DNA of 64,000 nucleotides from Aculops lycopersici (GCA_015350385.1 WNKI01000004.1:2643187-2707186); one strand, 5' to 3'; numbered from the stretch's first letter, positions 1 through 12,408 are shown. The notes: generated by a model not told the origin, from the sequence alone. Made by a program: numbers and translations.

Positions 1-42
1 AGNGAGAGAGAGNGAGAGAGAGAGAGAGAGAGGGAGAGGGAG
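1..42. repeat. (GA)n microsatellite with N bases at window edge
   Basis: Alternating A/G with two single N calls (positions 3 and 13). It marks the left edge of the window and is a likely low-confidence consensus over a dinucleotide repeat. Confidence 0.9.
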
Positions 43-3000
43 GTATTGATATATATATCTCGCCAAATGCTGTGAGCTTTATCTCAATTCTGGCGAAAAG
101 GAGCACGAGTTTGGGAGTGGATGAATGAACGAAATGAGGATGGAGAAACTCGCGCTTTAGCTCAAATCGTTTAGCTCAGGTAAGCCCTTTCTTTCTCTCA
201 TCCAACTCAACTTTACGGAGTCCAATTTAATGTCGGTTAGAAAATCAACCAAAATGTCTTTGGTGAGGGAGTGAGTGAGTAAGTGAGCATTATGCAACAG
301 CAACAGCTACACGAATAGTCACTGCAAGTCGTCAGTCTGTCGTCTACTGACACCAATATAAGCAACGGACCAAAGACTAAGTGACTCCGCCCCCACGAGC
401 GATGTCCTCTTTTTCACCCGGACCAATAAAGACCAAGCTGTCGGCAAGTCAAGTGCTGGATTCAGCCAGAAATTTAGCGCCAGATTAACTCTATTTGTGT
501 CTCGCTCATTTGCTCCTCCATTCAGCCGATTAATTTGCATTTGAGAGAACTCTGGAGATAACCGGAAACAAACTGATGCAGCCTCATTTTTTGGCCCCCG
601 ACCTCAAAGCTGCCCCAAGGTCAATGCCGCGAGTAGCTGACTGTGCAACACCGACAACAACCACCGACTGCACGACCCTCCGGAAGCTAAAGTTCAGGAC
701 ACGCAAGCAGCAAGCAAGCGAGCCATTCCATTGCACACTCGTAGAGTCTTGGCTAGAGGATGTTTCCAGCGGCCAGCTAGCGAGAGGGAGTTGCCATCGA
801 GCAATTAAATTTCTTGCTTGCTTGCCAGATGCTCACTTCCAAACATTGTCACCGTCGCTGTTGTAGCTGACGGCTACTATGGCGGCGGCCACAACAACGA
901 CTACGACGACGATGACGACCAAGAAGAAGCTATTGCCTATTGTTAACAGACTGTGCAAACTGCTGCGTGGGCGCGCACGAGCCCTAGTCAAACTGTCTAA
1001 GCAACTGTCTTGGTAGTTGCGCGAGCATCGGCGACGATGACGACGACAACAACAGCAACGGCAACTAGCAGCCGAGACTTTGGATGAGACTTGGACGACA
1101 AATTGATAAGTCGCATCAGTTTGTTAGCCTAAACAGTCTCGTCTGATTGTCCTAGACTTGAAACCGAAGTTGGAGATTTGTTGTAACTGTAGCCTCACGT
1201 TGGCCAACTGACTGGCGGCGAGTGGGGGGATAATGATTCGGGTGATTCGGGTGATTCGGGCGCGTCGGTAACAGCGGCCGCGGCGCCGAGAACAGCAGCT
1301 TTAGTAGCGGCAGTAATTTCGGTTCCTCTTCCAACTTCTCAGTTGGCGGCTAGCGTTGTAAGTTGCGAGCCAAATTTGCGAGCCGAGGAGCCAAACCAAG
1401 GAGATGGCAGCGGTGAGCTTGGCTTATTTATAACAACATTATTCTGCGCCTAATGGGTTTGGCATTATATCGGCCCGCGAATATAATCTCAATTTTCCTT
1501 GCCCTTTGGTCGTTGCCAGTTCCGCTTGTTGAAAGCCTTAGCACCAGTTGGCTAGCCAGCCAATAGATAGCTTGAGAAAGTCTCAAAGCCGAATGGGCGA
1601 GAGCAAAGCAATGAAAAGAGAATTAACTCGACTCTAGATTTTACTCGCTGGTTAGTTGACTAGCTAGCTAGCTAGAGTTCTGACACCAGACTTTGTCTTA
1701 AGGAGAACCTCGGCAGACGGTTGCATCTATGAGTTTGCATTATATTGGCGAGTTCGACTAAAACTATGCAGTCTCGTTGTACTCTTAGCTCAAGTTTCCT
1801 CAGCTTCCTGTTGTGTGTCCAAAAAGCCCATTAGCTCCATTGACTCCTCCTCTCTTAGGTCGTTTGTTCGTACGTTAGGCCAGCTCTCGACTCCCATTCT
1901 CCCGAGACACTTTTTCGGGACTAAAAATCTTTCGACCATCAAACCACATGACTTTGTCATCGCCAGAAGGGAATCAACTTACACCAAATTTCAGAAAGCT
2001 ACTAGTAGCTAAAAAGAGAAAGAGAGAGACAGAGGGACCGGCGGCCATTCAAGTTCACGCGCCAGCAGACAGGATTCAATCAGCAAGTGGCCGGCGCTGT
2101 CGCTCTCCATCAATGTTTCCATTGCTCAGATCAAGACGGTCAATAAAATTTCATCCCCTCCTACTACCGTCTCTACAGTCACCATGCGCACTCTCGATTT
2201 ATTGAAAGCTCCCCTTGAAAGCCTAGACCTGTTCCCCTACTGTTCTGGATTGGCGTGGGGGCTTTCTCTGCTCTCCCGCACCAGTTGAAGCCAGCCGACC
2301 GCTTGTTCAAAGTACTGTATATGTATCGACTCCTATCCCTCGAGAGTCCGAAGTGACCACAGTCAATGCGACATCTACACTTGCAACTGGACGGCCGCCA
2401 TTCCAAACGATTGTTGCCTTTTAGCTCCGGGTGAATGTCGCTGCTCGTCGCTCATCGTCGTTGTCGTTGCCGGCGGCGGAAGTGGCTCGCCAACCAGCCA
2501 ACTGGCCAGCTAGCCACCGAGCTAGACAACCAAATGACTGACCATAGAGCGAAAGAAGAGGCATGGCTCCATTCCGTTTTTCCGCCGCCAACTGCTGCAA
2601 GTCACCAACTTTTGCAACAAATCTGAATTGAACGTCAAAGAAAACGGAAGGGAGGAAAAGTCGGTCGGTCGGTGACCAGGTGGCTCAGGTGCTCGTTCGC
2701 TCGCTCACTTGCTCGCTCGCTTGGGCACAATTTCCGTAGCATACATACCTGAGCGGAAGCTGCCGACTTCCGGCGGCCGACGCGCGACGGCTGACGCGTC
2801 CATTTGGCTGGCAAAGGGGGACGAAAAACGAACACGACTAGTGAGAATGTGAAACTGATGATGAGGAGCTCGACTTCCTGGAAGTTGGCCAAGTTGTGTT
2901 GGCTTCCGTGTTTCGTCGTCGTCTAGTGGGCGCGACTCGCGAGTGATTTATTCCAATTTTGACGCTCCCAGGCAGGCAGATAGGGAATCTGCCTGTCTGT

Positions 3001-5495
3001 CTCTCACTCATTACAACTCACTACGACTACACCTACAACTTTGACTCTGGTGGTTATGTTGTCACCCATTGCTTGCTATTGCCCTTATTATGGTGGTTGT
3101 TGTCGTAGTCGTGGTCTTTGAGCTTGCTAGTTTTGCGGTCGGTCTTCTCTCTTTCCCTGCAGGACTAGCTAGTGGCAACCACTTTACCTTTCCTGCAGGA
3201 TCACTAAACCAAACTACAGACGATATGAATCGACGCACGGTTGACATTTGCAACCATACAATTGGATGGAAAAATTTAAACTTAAACGCCGCGGCAGCCG
3301 ATACAAGGATAAAGGTCGAGCTAGTAATCGAGCTTACGGACAGTGGCAAATATTTGGCCAGTGAAATCAACCAACCGATTTGCCAGTTCAAAGTCGAAGT
3401 ATCAAACTCATCAATTCAAGCCATCGATGCTTTCAGCTTCAAATTGACACAAGTTTTGTTTATCTATCTGCGCGGGTGAGATAAAGCAAACAAAATACGA
3501 TAGTTTCGTGGCTCGGCGTTGTGGAGTTAAGTTGTTAAGTTTAGTGGCAGCTTGGCTTGCTTGGTTTTGTTTCCGGTTTCAAGTTAACCCCTTTAACTTT
3601 AGGCGAGAGCATACGCAACCACCTGCCGATTAAGCCTAATATTAGCGTTGCCTCGATCATTCTAACCTCCTGTACAGCTTCAGTATACTGAATGAAGACG
3701 ACGATGATGACGACAACTACCAGGACGAAGACAACGATCGATGATGAGTAGATGTAGTTTGGTGTCGTCTACTGGCCGCCGCCAAGGCCACTGGCCATCG
3801 AGCGTGAGAATCTCGCTCTGCTCTTGATTCGTCTACTCAGTTACATCTACTCTCACTTTTAAACGCTTTTCGCCTGCTGAATGTGCAAGCCCGATAAACT
3901 CGACAAACCAACCAAGCAACCAACTAACTCGACCGGACGGCTTGAGAGAGTTTACAAAACTCTCATACTCCATCCGGTCCCACTGGGGCGAGGTATAGTG
4001 GAAATGAGAGACGACAAAATTGATCATCACCATGCACTGAAGACGAGAAATCGTTTGCCACTAACTGCCTATTCTAACTGTCAGTTTTTCCTCAAGATTA
4101 TCGACTTTTAACGGCAACAACCATGATGACGTAGTTTTCTTTCTATCGACATCGAGAAGAAGAAGAAGAAAATAGACAAACTTTCTAGACTAGGGGAAAA
4201 ATATGAGCTCATCGTTCTGGTCGTTTGAACAAAGTTTCCATGTTACCATAGTCTATCTATGGCCGGCAGAATGGCTGGCTGGCTGGCGAAACGACCGTCC
4301 ACTAACTTGGCGCTTAAACGTTGATAGCTCCAGACAGAAAAGTTAAACCTAAACGGTTGGCCTAAACTTAAATGAGCTGGCAATCAATCATAGTGACTAT
4401 CGACGACGAGAGCTCTTGTCTCATATCGCGTCAGTGAGGCTCGCTGAGCAACTGAGGGGCCAAAAATTTTAGGTTGGTTCTGGCACCATTGCCGCCGATT
4501 TGTTGTCTTCTTCTTCTTCTTCTTTCTCCCATTCATTGTTGTTTAGCTAGGATTCCAAAAGGATAGCAAGATATTAACACTTGAGGCCAACAAAAGAGCA
4601 GCGTCGGCGAGCTTGCCGTTGATTGCCACTGGTTGTGCTGTTGCCGTTGGTTTCTGTCATCGTAGTCGGTGGCAAATTTACGAAAGACCGATGGGTTGCC
4701 TCATATGCCACAGTAGTCGGTAACTTTGGCCACTGTCTCCCCCTCCCACTGCCTTTAACTTTCCTTTGCGCTCGACTAACCGGAAGTGCATGGCACAATA
4801 GGCAAATGGCCAGTGCCTACTCTCGTTGGTGGCTAGCTAACCAACGAGCTGTAGCTTGCCGATAGCAAATAAGACGCATCCGACAAACGAATAGCTCGGC
4901 AGCCCCTCGAAACGAACTTTCGATGGACGCGAATGGTAATTTATTATTAGGATTGTTAACTCGCTGCCATCGTCCTTTCTGCTGGCTGGCCGATGGACAA
5001 GTTGTTTGCCAACTTTGCTAACGAAAAGGGAGAAAGCAACTAGAAGTTGAACTCGTAGTTAGAGTTCGAGTTGCATCCAATTAACGTGTTGTGATGCGGC
5101 CAGATGGAGACACAAACGCAATCAGATAGATGGATAAAATGAGAGACACTCGTGGTGGTAGACAAAACAAAATGAGCTGCTAATTGAACTAAGCGAACCG
5201 AGAGTGCCAAAAGTGAGTGTTGCAATAAGTTACTTTAGCAGCCTAGTGAAATCGAGTGAATGAATGGATTCCAAGTAGAGTGTTGGCCGTCGTCATTGTT
5301 GTTGTCGCACTGGTGGCGCGAGGGGACTTAATTAAGCGACAGTCGCAAACTGGCGAGCTAGCAAGCCAGCTAGCTAGTCAGCCAAGCAGCAAGCGAATCG
5401 AAGCGCTCCACTGCGACCAGTCTGAGTGGGCAAAATTAAAGAGCCTAGAGTCAGAGGAAGATGCCAGTTTCTTCTTGGTGCCGACCAGTCTGTTG

Positions 5496-5500
5496 AATAA

Positions 5501-5532
<32 letters not shown>

Positions 5533-5533
5533 G
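5496..5533. repeat. (AAT)n microsatellite
   Basis: About eight AAT units followed by an imperfect tail (ACT AAT AAT AAT AGT GAT AAT). It gives an apparent poly-Asn in one frame, which I take as an artefact of the repeat. Confidence 0.85.
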
Positions 5534-6130
5534 TGATAATGATAATGCTCGCAGCGCTTGTATCTGATCCAAATTTGAAACAACCACCGCGCGCGAGTAT
5601 CGCGCTCGACCGGTGGCACCATCGAGCGCCCGACTGACTTTGCGCGACTATCTGTCGCCAACCAAATCCAATCTAATCCAGTCCAATGGCCAATTGGATC
5701 GATTTGAACGCCTGTGGATTTTTCCCCAAACGAAACGATTCAATTTACCAGAATGATGGAGACGATCTGTGGCAAGTCAGTCAGTCAGTCAGCCAGCCAA
5801 CCAGTAAATTATAACTTGAAACTCAAAGTTGCAATAGCAGCTCGCTTTTGAGGAGACACTCGAGCGTTTTTCCAGCAAATCAACTCGCAGTTTGCGCTTA
5901 CATCTCCAGAGGACGTGGTTTGTCGAGATACAGTCGACATAACATTGAGTGTCAGGTTGCCCGAGTTGAATGATTCCTCTCCCAAGCGGGCGTGTCCGTC
6001 CCGACAAGACCGCAGGTCGCAAATGGAGCTCCTCCAATCTCATCTAGCGTCACACTGACTGACTTCCTCCTCAGACCTCGTGGTTGTTAACGTCATTGTC
6101 GCTTTCCTGAGGTACCAATAATAACTTGTA

Positions 6131-6172
6131 ATTAATAATAATAATAATAACAATGATAATGATAATGATACT
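6131..6172. repeat. (AAT)n/(GAT)n imperfect microsatellite
   Basis: An AAT run changes into AATG/GATA-like units. It is not coding in any frame of useful length. Confidence 0.75.
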
Positions 6173-6489
6173 GATAGATTGCTAATGTAATGTACGTCTT
6201 CGATGAGTAAACAGCACATGATGTGCAGCAGTCTTAATCTGGGATGAAATATCAGATAGATATTTGATCAACAGCAAAGTAAACATGGACAAAACTGTCT
6301 AAATCGCTGCTACTTGTTGCACAACATTTATCTCTGTCTAAACGCAAGGAAAGTTAGAGAGCTAATACTGTTGATACAATTGCAATACGATAGATCGAGA
6401 AGCGGATGACCTGAATGATGCGTCGCTCTTATATATGCCGAGTATTTTGGGAAGGAAACCTGAGGAGGTCTTGGCAAATGGCGAGGAGT

Positions 6490-6640
6490 CATAGCTCGGG
6501 TTCCGGCGCCGCCCACTCGCGTGCGCGGACCTCAGCGGCGCGCGCTGCCCGAAGCGGCCCACTGTTGCGCGTCTGGCGCCGTTGTGCTTATGTGCTGCTG
6601 CCGCCGCCGCTGGCTCTGCATTTATCTTCGCCTCTGCACT
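6490..6640. promoter_or_regulatory. GC-rich, CpG-rich block, possible promoter region
   Basis: Base composition rises sharply here, with many CpG and GCGC words, compared with the AT-richer flanks. It lies about 0.6 kb upstream of the LRR1-like start codon on the same strand. A promoter role is inferred from position and composition only. No TATA or initiator is convincing. Confidence 0.3.
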
Positions 6641-7216
6641 CTAGCGCCTGCATTCCCCCTTCAAGGATGCCTGTTGACTGTGTATTAGTTTCGGGGGAAA
6701 GTAACGGAGATTTGGCGCAAGCGTCATTCGTATTTTTCTGGCGCCACCAACAACGCAAATGGAGCGATCATTTTGTGAGATCCTCTGGCAAAACTAAAGT
6801 AAAACTCGCTACACGAACTCATAGAGTGACTTGAAAACAATACATGTACAACACAAAAAATATATTTCCCATTACACTACATACTTCTTCAGCATACTTG
6901 AATAACTAACTAACTAACTGATGTACAATAAGAATCACTTGTCTACTTAGTATATAAATATATCGAATGAGAGAAAAGAAAACATTTGATTGTTATAGTT
7001 GGAGTTGGAGATCCAAACTTGCCTGCTTCGCTATTAGGGCCATCAGCTATCATCTTTCTGGTCTATCTCAGTCCGGCGTCCTTCACCTCATACTACCATA
7101 GCACCACTTGCACCATCAACACCTCTGCCACTTCCAACCACCAAACCAAATCTTAGTATCCAGCCTCCATTACCATCTCACCTGAACCATAACAAAAACC
7201 AAAATTTGCAACAATA

Positions 7217-8509
7217 ATGGGACGCTTCATCGATTGCCAACTAGCACTTTTATCCTGGGGCCAGAAGGCCAAATATAGACGAGCACGAGTTGGCCTCTTG
7301 AGGAAGGGCTCAATTGTTTTCATCGCATTGTATTTCAATCCAACAGATAGCATCATGAAATTTGAAATCCACCCGGACGAAATGGAGCTAATGCCGGCTG
7401 CAATTAGATTGAAGTCATTGAGTAAAGATATATTCATCAGACAAGTTAGTGACGGGCAAAGGTACGCCACCATGTTACGTGAAATCAGAGTCATACTTAA
7501 ACGGGACAAATACACAAGCAAACAATCGGGCAAGAGCCAGGCCTTCGAGCAATTGATCTCCAAAATTCCCCCAATGAGCACTTATATAGCTCGCAATCCA
7601 ACAGCAACCCAAGTTAGTCGTCTAACTTTGACCAATATCAATTTAACCGAGGTGCCACAACAAATAGTTTCCCTATCATCCTCTTTACAATACTTAGATT
7701 TGAGCAACAATAGAATAGAAAAATTACCCAAATCATTTTGTTGTAAGATGACTAAACTCAAGGAGTTGAACTTACACAACAACAAACTAGACAACCTGCC
7801 TCGATCGTTTTGTTGTCGAATGACTAATCTTGAGCATCTGGATTTGAGCAACAATTTAATTCGCACCCTACCCATTGAGATTAAATTCTTCCGTCGACTG
7901 AGGGATCTGAATATGTCACATAATCATCTTAGGATGCTCCCATCAACTTTTTCCGATTTAAGGAGTTTAAGGAAATTAGATGTATCAAATAACAATTTAT
8001 CACAATTACCAGCATTTCGTGGATACGAAATTAGACTAGAGGTTCTAGATGTATCATATAATCCACTGGATGGTGCCTCAAATGGGTATAGCACATTCGA
8101 GGTTCATCCGTTAGTAGAACTCGATGATCATGATAATTCATCATTAGGTTACCAAGAGAATAGATTCAATCCTTTGCTAGGTGATCTACCTTCAACTCTC
8201 CATTCAGGTTCAAGAACTAGAGTTCCCCGATTATTCGATATCGCAATGTTGAAAGTTGTCCGTTCTGATAGATTGTTGAAGTTAGCTAGCGAAGAGAGAC
8301 TACCTAGGACCATTGTTTCAACTATGCAAAGAGACATATTTAAATGCTACAAGTGTGGTATTATGAACATATTACCAGCTTATAATTCAACTGATATACT
8401 GGATTACATTGATCAAGTTATAGATCTTTACCAAACAGGTAATTACAGACATGGAATGACATTCATGAAACTAATTTGCCGAACTTGTTTCGACAAGATG
8501 AGCTCATGA
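7217..8509 (+). CDS. LRR1: LRR1/PPIL5-like leucine-rich-repeat protein
   Basis: Single-exon gene of 430 residues; human LRR1 is about 414. The N-terminal ~120 residues resemble the small folded N-terminal domain of LRR1, which supports the first ATG. Five to six LRRs (consensus LxxLxLxxNxLxxLP) span about residues 135-285. The C-terminal third has the LRR1-type tail: a P-x-L-F-D-I-A segment where LRR1 carries its BC/VHL-like box, then two CxxC pairs (CYKC and CRTC) that could bind zinc. In animals LRR1 is the substrate receptor of a Cullin-2/Elongin ligase that unloads the CMG helicase and controls Cdk inhibitor p21. That role is family knowledge, not shown here. Convergent with the DDX49-like gene, 319 bp apart. 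LRRC58 or another short LRR protein is the main alternative. Confidence 0.7.
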   Translation: MGRFIDCQLALLSWGQKAKYRRARVGLLRKGSIVFIALYFNPTDSIMKFEIHPDEMELMPAAIRLKSLSKDIFIRQVSDGQRYATMLREIRVILKRDKYTSKQSGKSQAFEQLISKIPPMSTYIARNPTATQVSRLTLTNINLTEVPQQIVSLSSSLQYLDLSNNRIEKLPKSFCCKMTKLKELNLHNNKLDNLPRSFCCRMTNLEHLDLSNNLIRTLPIEIKFFRRLRDLNMSHNHLRMLPSTFSDLRSLRKLDVSNNNLSQLPAFRGYEIRLEVLDVSYNPLDGASNGYSTFEVHPLVELDDHDNSSLGYQENRFNPLLGDLPSTLHSGSRTRVPRLFDIAMLKVVRSDRLLKLASEERLPRTIVSTMQRDIFKCYKCGIMNILPAYNSTDILDYIDQVIDLYQTGNYRHGMTFMKLICRTCFDKMSS

Positions 8510-8828
8510 TTTAGCTTGGATGATCTCAAATATTCGTGAAATCTAGCGCAAAAAGAAAAGAATCATCTCTTCAAATATATTGACCATCGACAATAGTGAA
8601 TAATATACGAGCAGGGTTTCGTTGGTCGTCGATTCGATACCCAGAATTATGTGATTCATATTATGAGATATTAGATAAACAAACGTATACTATTTACAAA
8701 CTCATTAGAGTAACATCAGCAAGATAAAATATAGAATGGAAATAGTTTTTCTAATTAGATAAAATTGAAATGTTTTGTTACGAAAAACCCTGTGTATCAT
8801 GTCCATCGGCAACAATTTGTTATTTTAA

Positions 8829-10616
8829 TCACCTCTTTCTCTTCTCATTTGACGTGTTTTGTTCCTGAATTAGACTTAACTCTGCGTCTTTCAATGCAAT
8901 TGCAACGGGCTTGAGAATGCTCGTCACATTATCTACATCTAACTCATCTTCCTCCTCTAATCTGATGTTAACGAATGACTCAATATTTTTCAACAACTCT
9001 ACATCGTATTGGGTTATCATCACTATCGATTTTCCATAGTATTGCGTTATTGCTTTGGAAAGTTTGGAACGCTTAGATTTGTGCTTGAGATCATCATCCA
9101 TCCCGCCACTGCTTGTTTGTTGCTGTTGACTGGCACCTAGTGGCTTTTCACCGTTACTATCTACTTCTTTTGATATTTCTGTAACTTTCTCTTGATCCCT
9201 CGACTTAACCGCTTGGTTAGTACTAGTTGTTATCTCTGACTTTTTTGTCGCCTTCTCCCCCTTGCTCCTTAGTGCCTCTAGAGACTCAACATGAAGTCTG
9301 ATCCTCTCGATCTTGTCTATTTGGACAAAGTCAATCTTACGACATGTTCTACCAACTCGATGAATATAGTCTACGGGGTTGGTAGGACAGTTATATTGTA
9401 TCACCAAGTCAACTTGCGGTAAATCCAAACCACGACCAGCTAGGCCACCAGTGGCAACCATGATCCTAGATTTGACTGACTTAAATTTTTCCAGTGCCTT
9501 GAGACGTTGCTTTTGGTCATTATTACCCACCAATAGCACAGGATGGCACTTGACTTCCTCCTCGTCAAAGCCCAAATTTACCATGAGCTTGTGCAGAAGG
9601 GTAGCTTGTCGTGTTGCACTACAGAATATTATGGCCTGCTTGAATGACAAATCTGAAAGTGCTTGAATAAGGTAGGCTGGTTTCATGGCATCTGGACATA
9701 TGATATAACGTTGGTCCAGATTGGGATTATTTGCGACCTCTGCCTTCATTTCATCCAATGTTGGCAATAAGTTTATACTTACTGGCTTCAAAGATTCGTC
9801 GTCTTTTGCAGCGAACATTTTCTGTAATGTTTCCAGAGCACTTGTCAGAGTAGCGCTTAACACTAAGGTTTGTCTAGTATTTTGTCCACAACCATGCTCA
9901 TCGATTGCTTCAAGTATATCCTTCAATTGATTAGCAAATGTAGGTCCAATTAGGAGGTCCGCTTCATCCAAAACAAGGAAATCAAATCTGAGTGCCGACC
10001 GATGGCCAGATTCCTTGAGAAAATTTCTTTGCGTCAACTGATCGACCATTTTGCCCGGTGTAGCAACAACTATATTAGGTTTTCCCTGCCAAAAACCTTG
10101 AATTTCTGTTTCGCCGGACTGGAGTCCGTTTTTGCCTCCTCCGATCATGAGTAAAGTTTTGATCATCGTTGCGCTGTTATCTTTGGCAGTGGATCCGGTG
10201 AGGACTCGAATGATTTCGTAGATTTGATAGGCCAACTCTCGTGTTGGAGCTAGAATAAGAGCATAGTATGGTCTAAGGTCTTGAGTTAGAAAGTGTAAAA
10301 GAGGGAGAACATAGGACAATGTTTTACCCGTTCCAGTGGGACTGCAACCGAAAACGTTACGTCTAATCCGTTTGCCAGATGGAGACATGATTGCCTGAAT
10401 CACTTGCATCTGAATAGGTGAGGGTCTTTCAATATTAACAGAGGCTAGATGTTTCTTAAGCCATGGACTGAGAGGAGATTCGCTGAATTTCTTCCATCCT
10501 GATCCCGTGTTTGATGAAGCGAGACCTTGATCGGAATTTTGCGGTTTACTTTGCTTGCTAAGCGTGGCGGTAGTTGACGATGTTGTTGCAGATGGCTTAA
10601 ATATATCGCAATCCAT
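8829..10616 (-). CDS. DDX49: DEAD-box ATP-dependent RNA helicase, DDX49/Dbp8-like
   Basis: 595 residues starting at the ATG at 10614-10616. All helicase motifs are visible in order: Q motif near residues 45-69, SPTGTGKT (92-99), PTRELAYQ (124-131), TPGK (186-189), DEAD (217-220), SAT (254-256), GRGLD (394-398) and HRVGRTCR (419-426). The C-terminal tail (VMITQYD then an LEEE helix and a basic end) matches DDX49, which functions in 18S rRNA maturation in the nucleolus. Odd feature: about 100 extra hydrophilic residues, including a QQQQ run, sit directly after motif VI, where DDX49 normally goes straight into the last beta strand. They could be a true insertion or an in-frame 288-nt intron (see findings). 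If it is an intron, the protein is about 499 residues, close to the usual ~480. Confidence 0.88.
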   Translation of the reverse strand: MDCDIFKPSATTSSTTATLSKQSKPQNSDQGLASSNTGSGWKKFSESPLSPWLKKHLASVNIERPSPIQMQVIQAIMSPSGKRIRRNVFGCSPTGTGKTLSYVLPLLHFLTQDLRPYYALILAPTRELAYQIYEIIRVLTGSTAKDNSATMIKTLLMIGGGKNGLQSGETEIQGFWQGKPNIVVATPGKMVDQLTQRNFLKESGHRSALRFDFLVLDEADLLIGPTFANQLKDILEAIDEHGCGQNTRQTLVLSATLTSALETLQKMFAAKDDESLKPVSINLLPTLDEMKAEVANNPNLDQRYIICPDAMKPAYLIQALSDLSFKQAIIFCSATRQATLLHKLMVNLGFDEEEVKCHPVLLVGNNDQKQRLKALEKFKSVKSRIMVATGGLAGRGLDLPQVDLVIQYNCPTNPVDYIHRVGRTCRKIDFVQIDKIERIRLHVESLEALRSKGEKATKKSEITTSTNQAVKSRDQEKVTEISKEVDSNGEKPLGASQQQQTSSGGMDDDLKHKSKRSKLSKAITQYYGKSIVMITQYDVELLKNIESFVNIRLEEEDELDVDNVTSILKPVAIALKDAELSLIQEQNTSNEKRKR

Positions 10617-10871
10617 GTTAGAAATATATTGATGGACCTGTAATTGATATTAAATTAATAGAGACACGCAACAATAAGCAGTCGGTCAGAAAAAATGAAG
10701 TTACAGTGCCTCTCAAAACTGGCCACGAATTCTTGTCCCTGATACTTGATGTCTAATAAACCGTATCAGAGTGTTGATGAAACTTGAAACACGTGGGTAA
10801 GAATCGTGTTGTGTTTTTTGTTTTTGTCTGCAAAAGTCAGATGGAGCCCTTGAAGCGCGCAGTGGCAATGC

Positions 10872-10884
10872 GAAAAAAAAATTA
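10872..10884 (-). terminator. Pol III oligo-T terminator of tRNA-Gln
   Basis: The + strand reads a nine-A run here, so the tRNA transcript runs into oligo-T within a few bases of its 3' end. Confidence 0.75.
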
Positions 10885-10955
10885 GCCCACGCCAAGATTC
10901 GAACTTGGATTACTGGATTCAAAGTCCAGGGTGATAGCCATTACACTACGTAGGC
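10885..10955 (-). tRNA. tRNA-Gln (anticodon TTG)
   Basis: Read on the minus strand, this 71-nt segment folds as a cloverleaf. The 7-bp acceptor (GCCTACG with CGTGGGC) has one T-G pair. There is a GTGT/TCAC-type D arm, an anticodon stem CTGGA/TCCAG with loop CTTTGAA (anticodon TTG), and a T arm CCAAG-TTCGAAT-CTTGG. The D and anticodon arms match animal tRNA-Gln. A run of nine T on the minus strand just past the 3' end is a good RNA polymerase III terminator. No intron and no encoded CCA. Confidence 0.93.
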
Positions 10956-11172
10956 GGCTGATATGGATGATATCATCCCTTAGGATGTATATAAATCAAG
11001 TGAAGTTAACTGATGCTAATATGCCGAAACGTTGAATCTAATTTGTCACAAGCTTGTCCACAAAGTGTAAAGGCAAGGCTTCACTAAATCAGAGTTGCTC
11101 ACTGTGGCCGCTGATTGCCAGCGTGTTCAAATTTATCTAGCACCAGTCGTTGACCGCGACCTCGTTAAGATA

Positions 11173-11196
11173 GCGAGAGAGAGAGAGAGAGAGAGA
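11173..11196. repeat. (GA)n microsatellite
   Basis: About eleven GA units without interruption. Confidence 0.9.
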
Positions 11197-12390
11197 TGGG
11201 CCATGTTGCTTGCCAGAGAGACGGCAGTTTGATTGCGCAACTGCTCTGCTTCACCTGGCATCACATCGCATCGCATCACCTCTCTATGGAAGGACGGGAG
11301 ATATCCCCTCTCTCTTTGAATCCATCAGGTGGCCGATACCTCACTCAAGGGGGACAACCTTTGGGGCTTTACTGTTGCGAGAGCTTTCATCTTCGCCAAG
11401 CTTCTCGGAGCATTGAGTTTCGAGACGCCCGCCCATAATGACAGCTCGTTAAGCATTTCAAGAATTACCGAGCGAGTCGGGTGAAAAAATCTCGGTGACT
11501 GTTACGCAAAAAGGAGCAGATTTTTTCCTACTTTTCGAGGATCAACCATCCGACCCATTGGGCCATCGAGGAGGCGTGAGTTTCCGACAAGCAGGTAAGC
11601 GGACGGGCGAGCAAGCGAGTAGCCGAATGGCCGACTTGAGCTCTCTCCTTCGTAACCGAAGACACCTGAACGATCGGTCTCGCGCAAACACCAAGTTGTC
11701 TCGCTGATAAGTCCCGAGGCGCACGCAGGCGTCCAGCGTAGGGATCGCCAGGTGGTTGTGGTGTTGGTAGTAATGCTGCTGAGTGGTGGGGAGCGGAATT
11801 ACAGGTGTCCCGACCCTCGGCGAGTGAGAGAAATGAACTTTAGGGATAAAAAAGAGAGACTACTACTACTATTACTACTGCTGCTGCTAATACAAATACT
11901 AGTGCTAGTACTGCTGCTTCCACGGGACTGGACTGGACTGGACTGGAGTTGTGTGTAAAAAAGCTGCGACGCAAAGCTCGACTAAACAGCATCTTGAGGC
12001 TTTGATATATATTGGTGAGTTGTTAACCGCGACAACGTTCGCGAGTTGGCCACCTGAAACTGCAATGCACAACGCCGAGCTGGCCCTCCTCCGCCACCGC
12101 CGCCGCTCCAACTCGCCTCCGCTTCGTAAAGAGATATCCTCTTTTTCCACTTCGGTCCGCCACCAGGTAAAGTGGAGAGCTTCTACCTTTACTTGAGAGA
12201 GCCACCACAGGTGCAGGGGGAAACTCCCGGCTACCATACCAAAGTCGAGCCGCGAGTTGGAAATGAACTTGCGACGACGATACAAGAGAAAATGAGAGAG
12301 AGACGACTAAGACGACGACGACGACGATAGAAGAGGGAGAGTTTTTAGTTTGTATTTGCACCTGAAAGAAACGGAGACAGACAAAGAGGA

Positions 12391-12408
12391 CAGGTTGGCT
12401 CAGAGCGG
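12391..12408. repeat. 18-bp segment present inverted at 18371-18388
   Basis: The 18 bases here are the exact reverse complement of 18371-18388. Each lies just upstream of the homologous flank of a copy of the large duplication. The orientation differs between copies, so a small inversion accompanied or followed the duplication. Confidence 0.8.

Larger units (their letters stand above)
43..7216. other. 7.2-kb stretch with no supportable gene
   Basis: I find only short, overlapping frames on both strands with no recognisable domain. The content is low-complexity: AAT repeats near 5.5 and 6.1 kb, AGCT-type words, and CAA/GAC trinucleotide runs. A sequence like a good splice donor lies near 178 (CAG then GTAAGC, + strand), but I cannot connect it to a coding exon. 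Untranslated exons or enhancers of flanking genes could be here. I see no coding evidence. Confidence 0.5.

Noticed and set aside
3062..3479. Two overlapping opposite-strand frames of 109 and 136 codons
   Set aside because: Mutual shadows over a GTT/CGT-rich repeat giving poly-Val or poly-Thr. No family match.
6415..6834. 139-codon frame on the + strand in the GC-rich block
   Set aside because: Biased toward Ala/Arg/Ser as expected from GC-rich DNA, overlapped by opposite-strand frames, and no recognisable domain. It lies in the likely promoter region of the LRR1-like gene.
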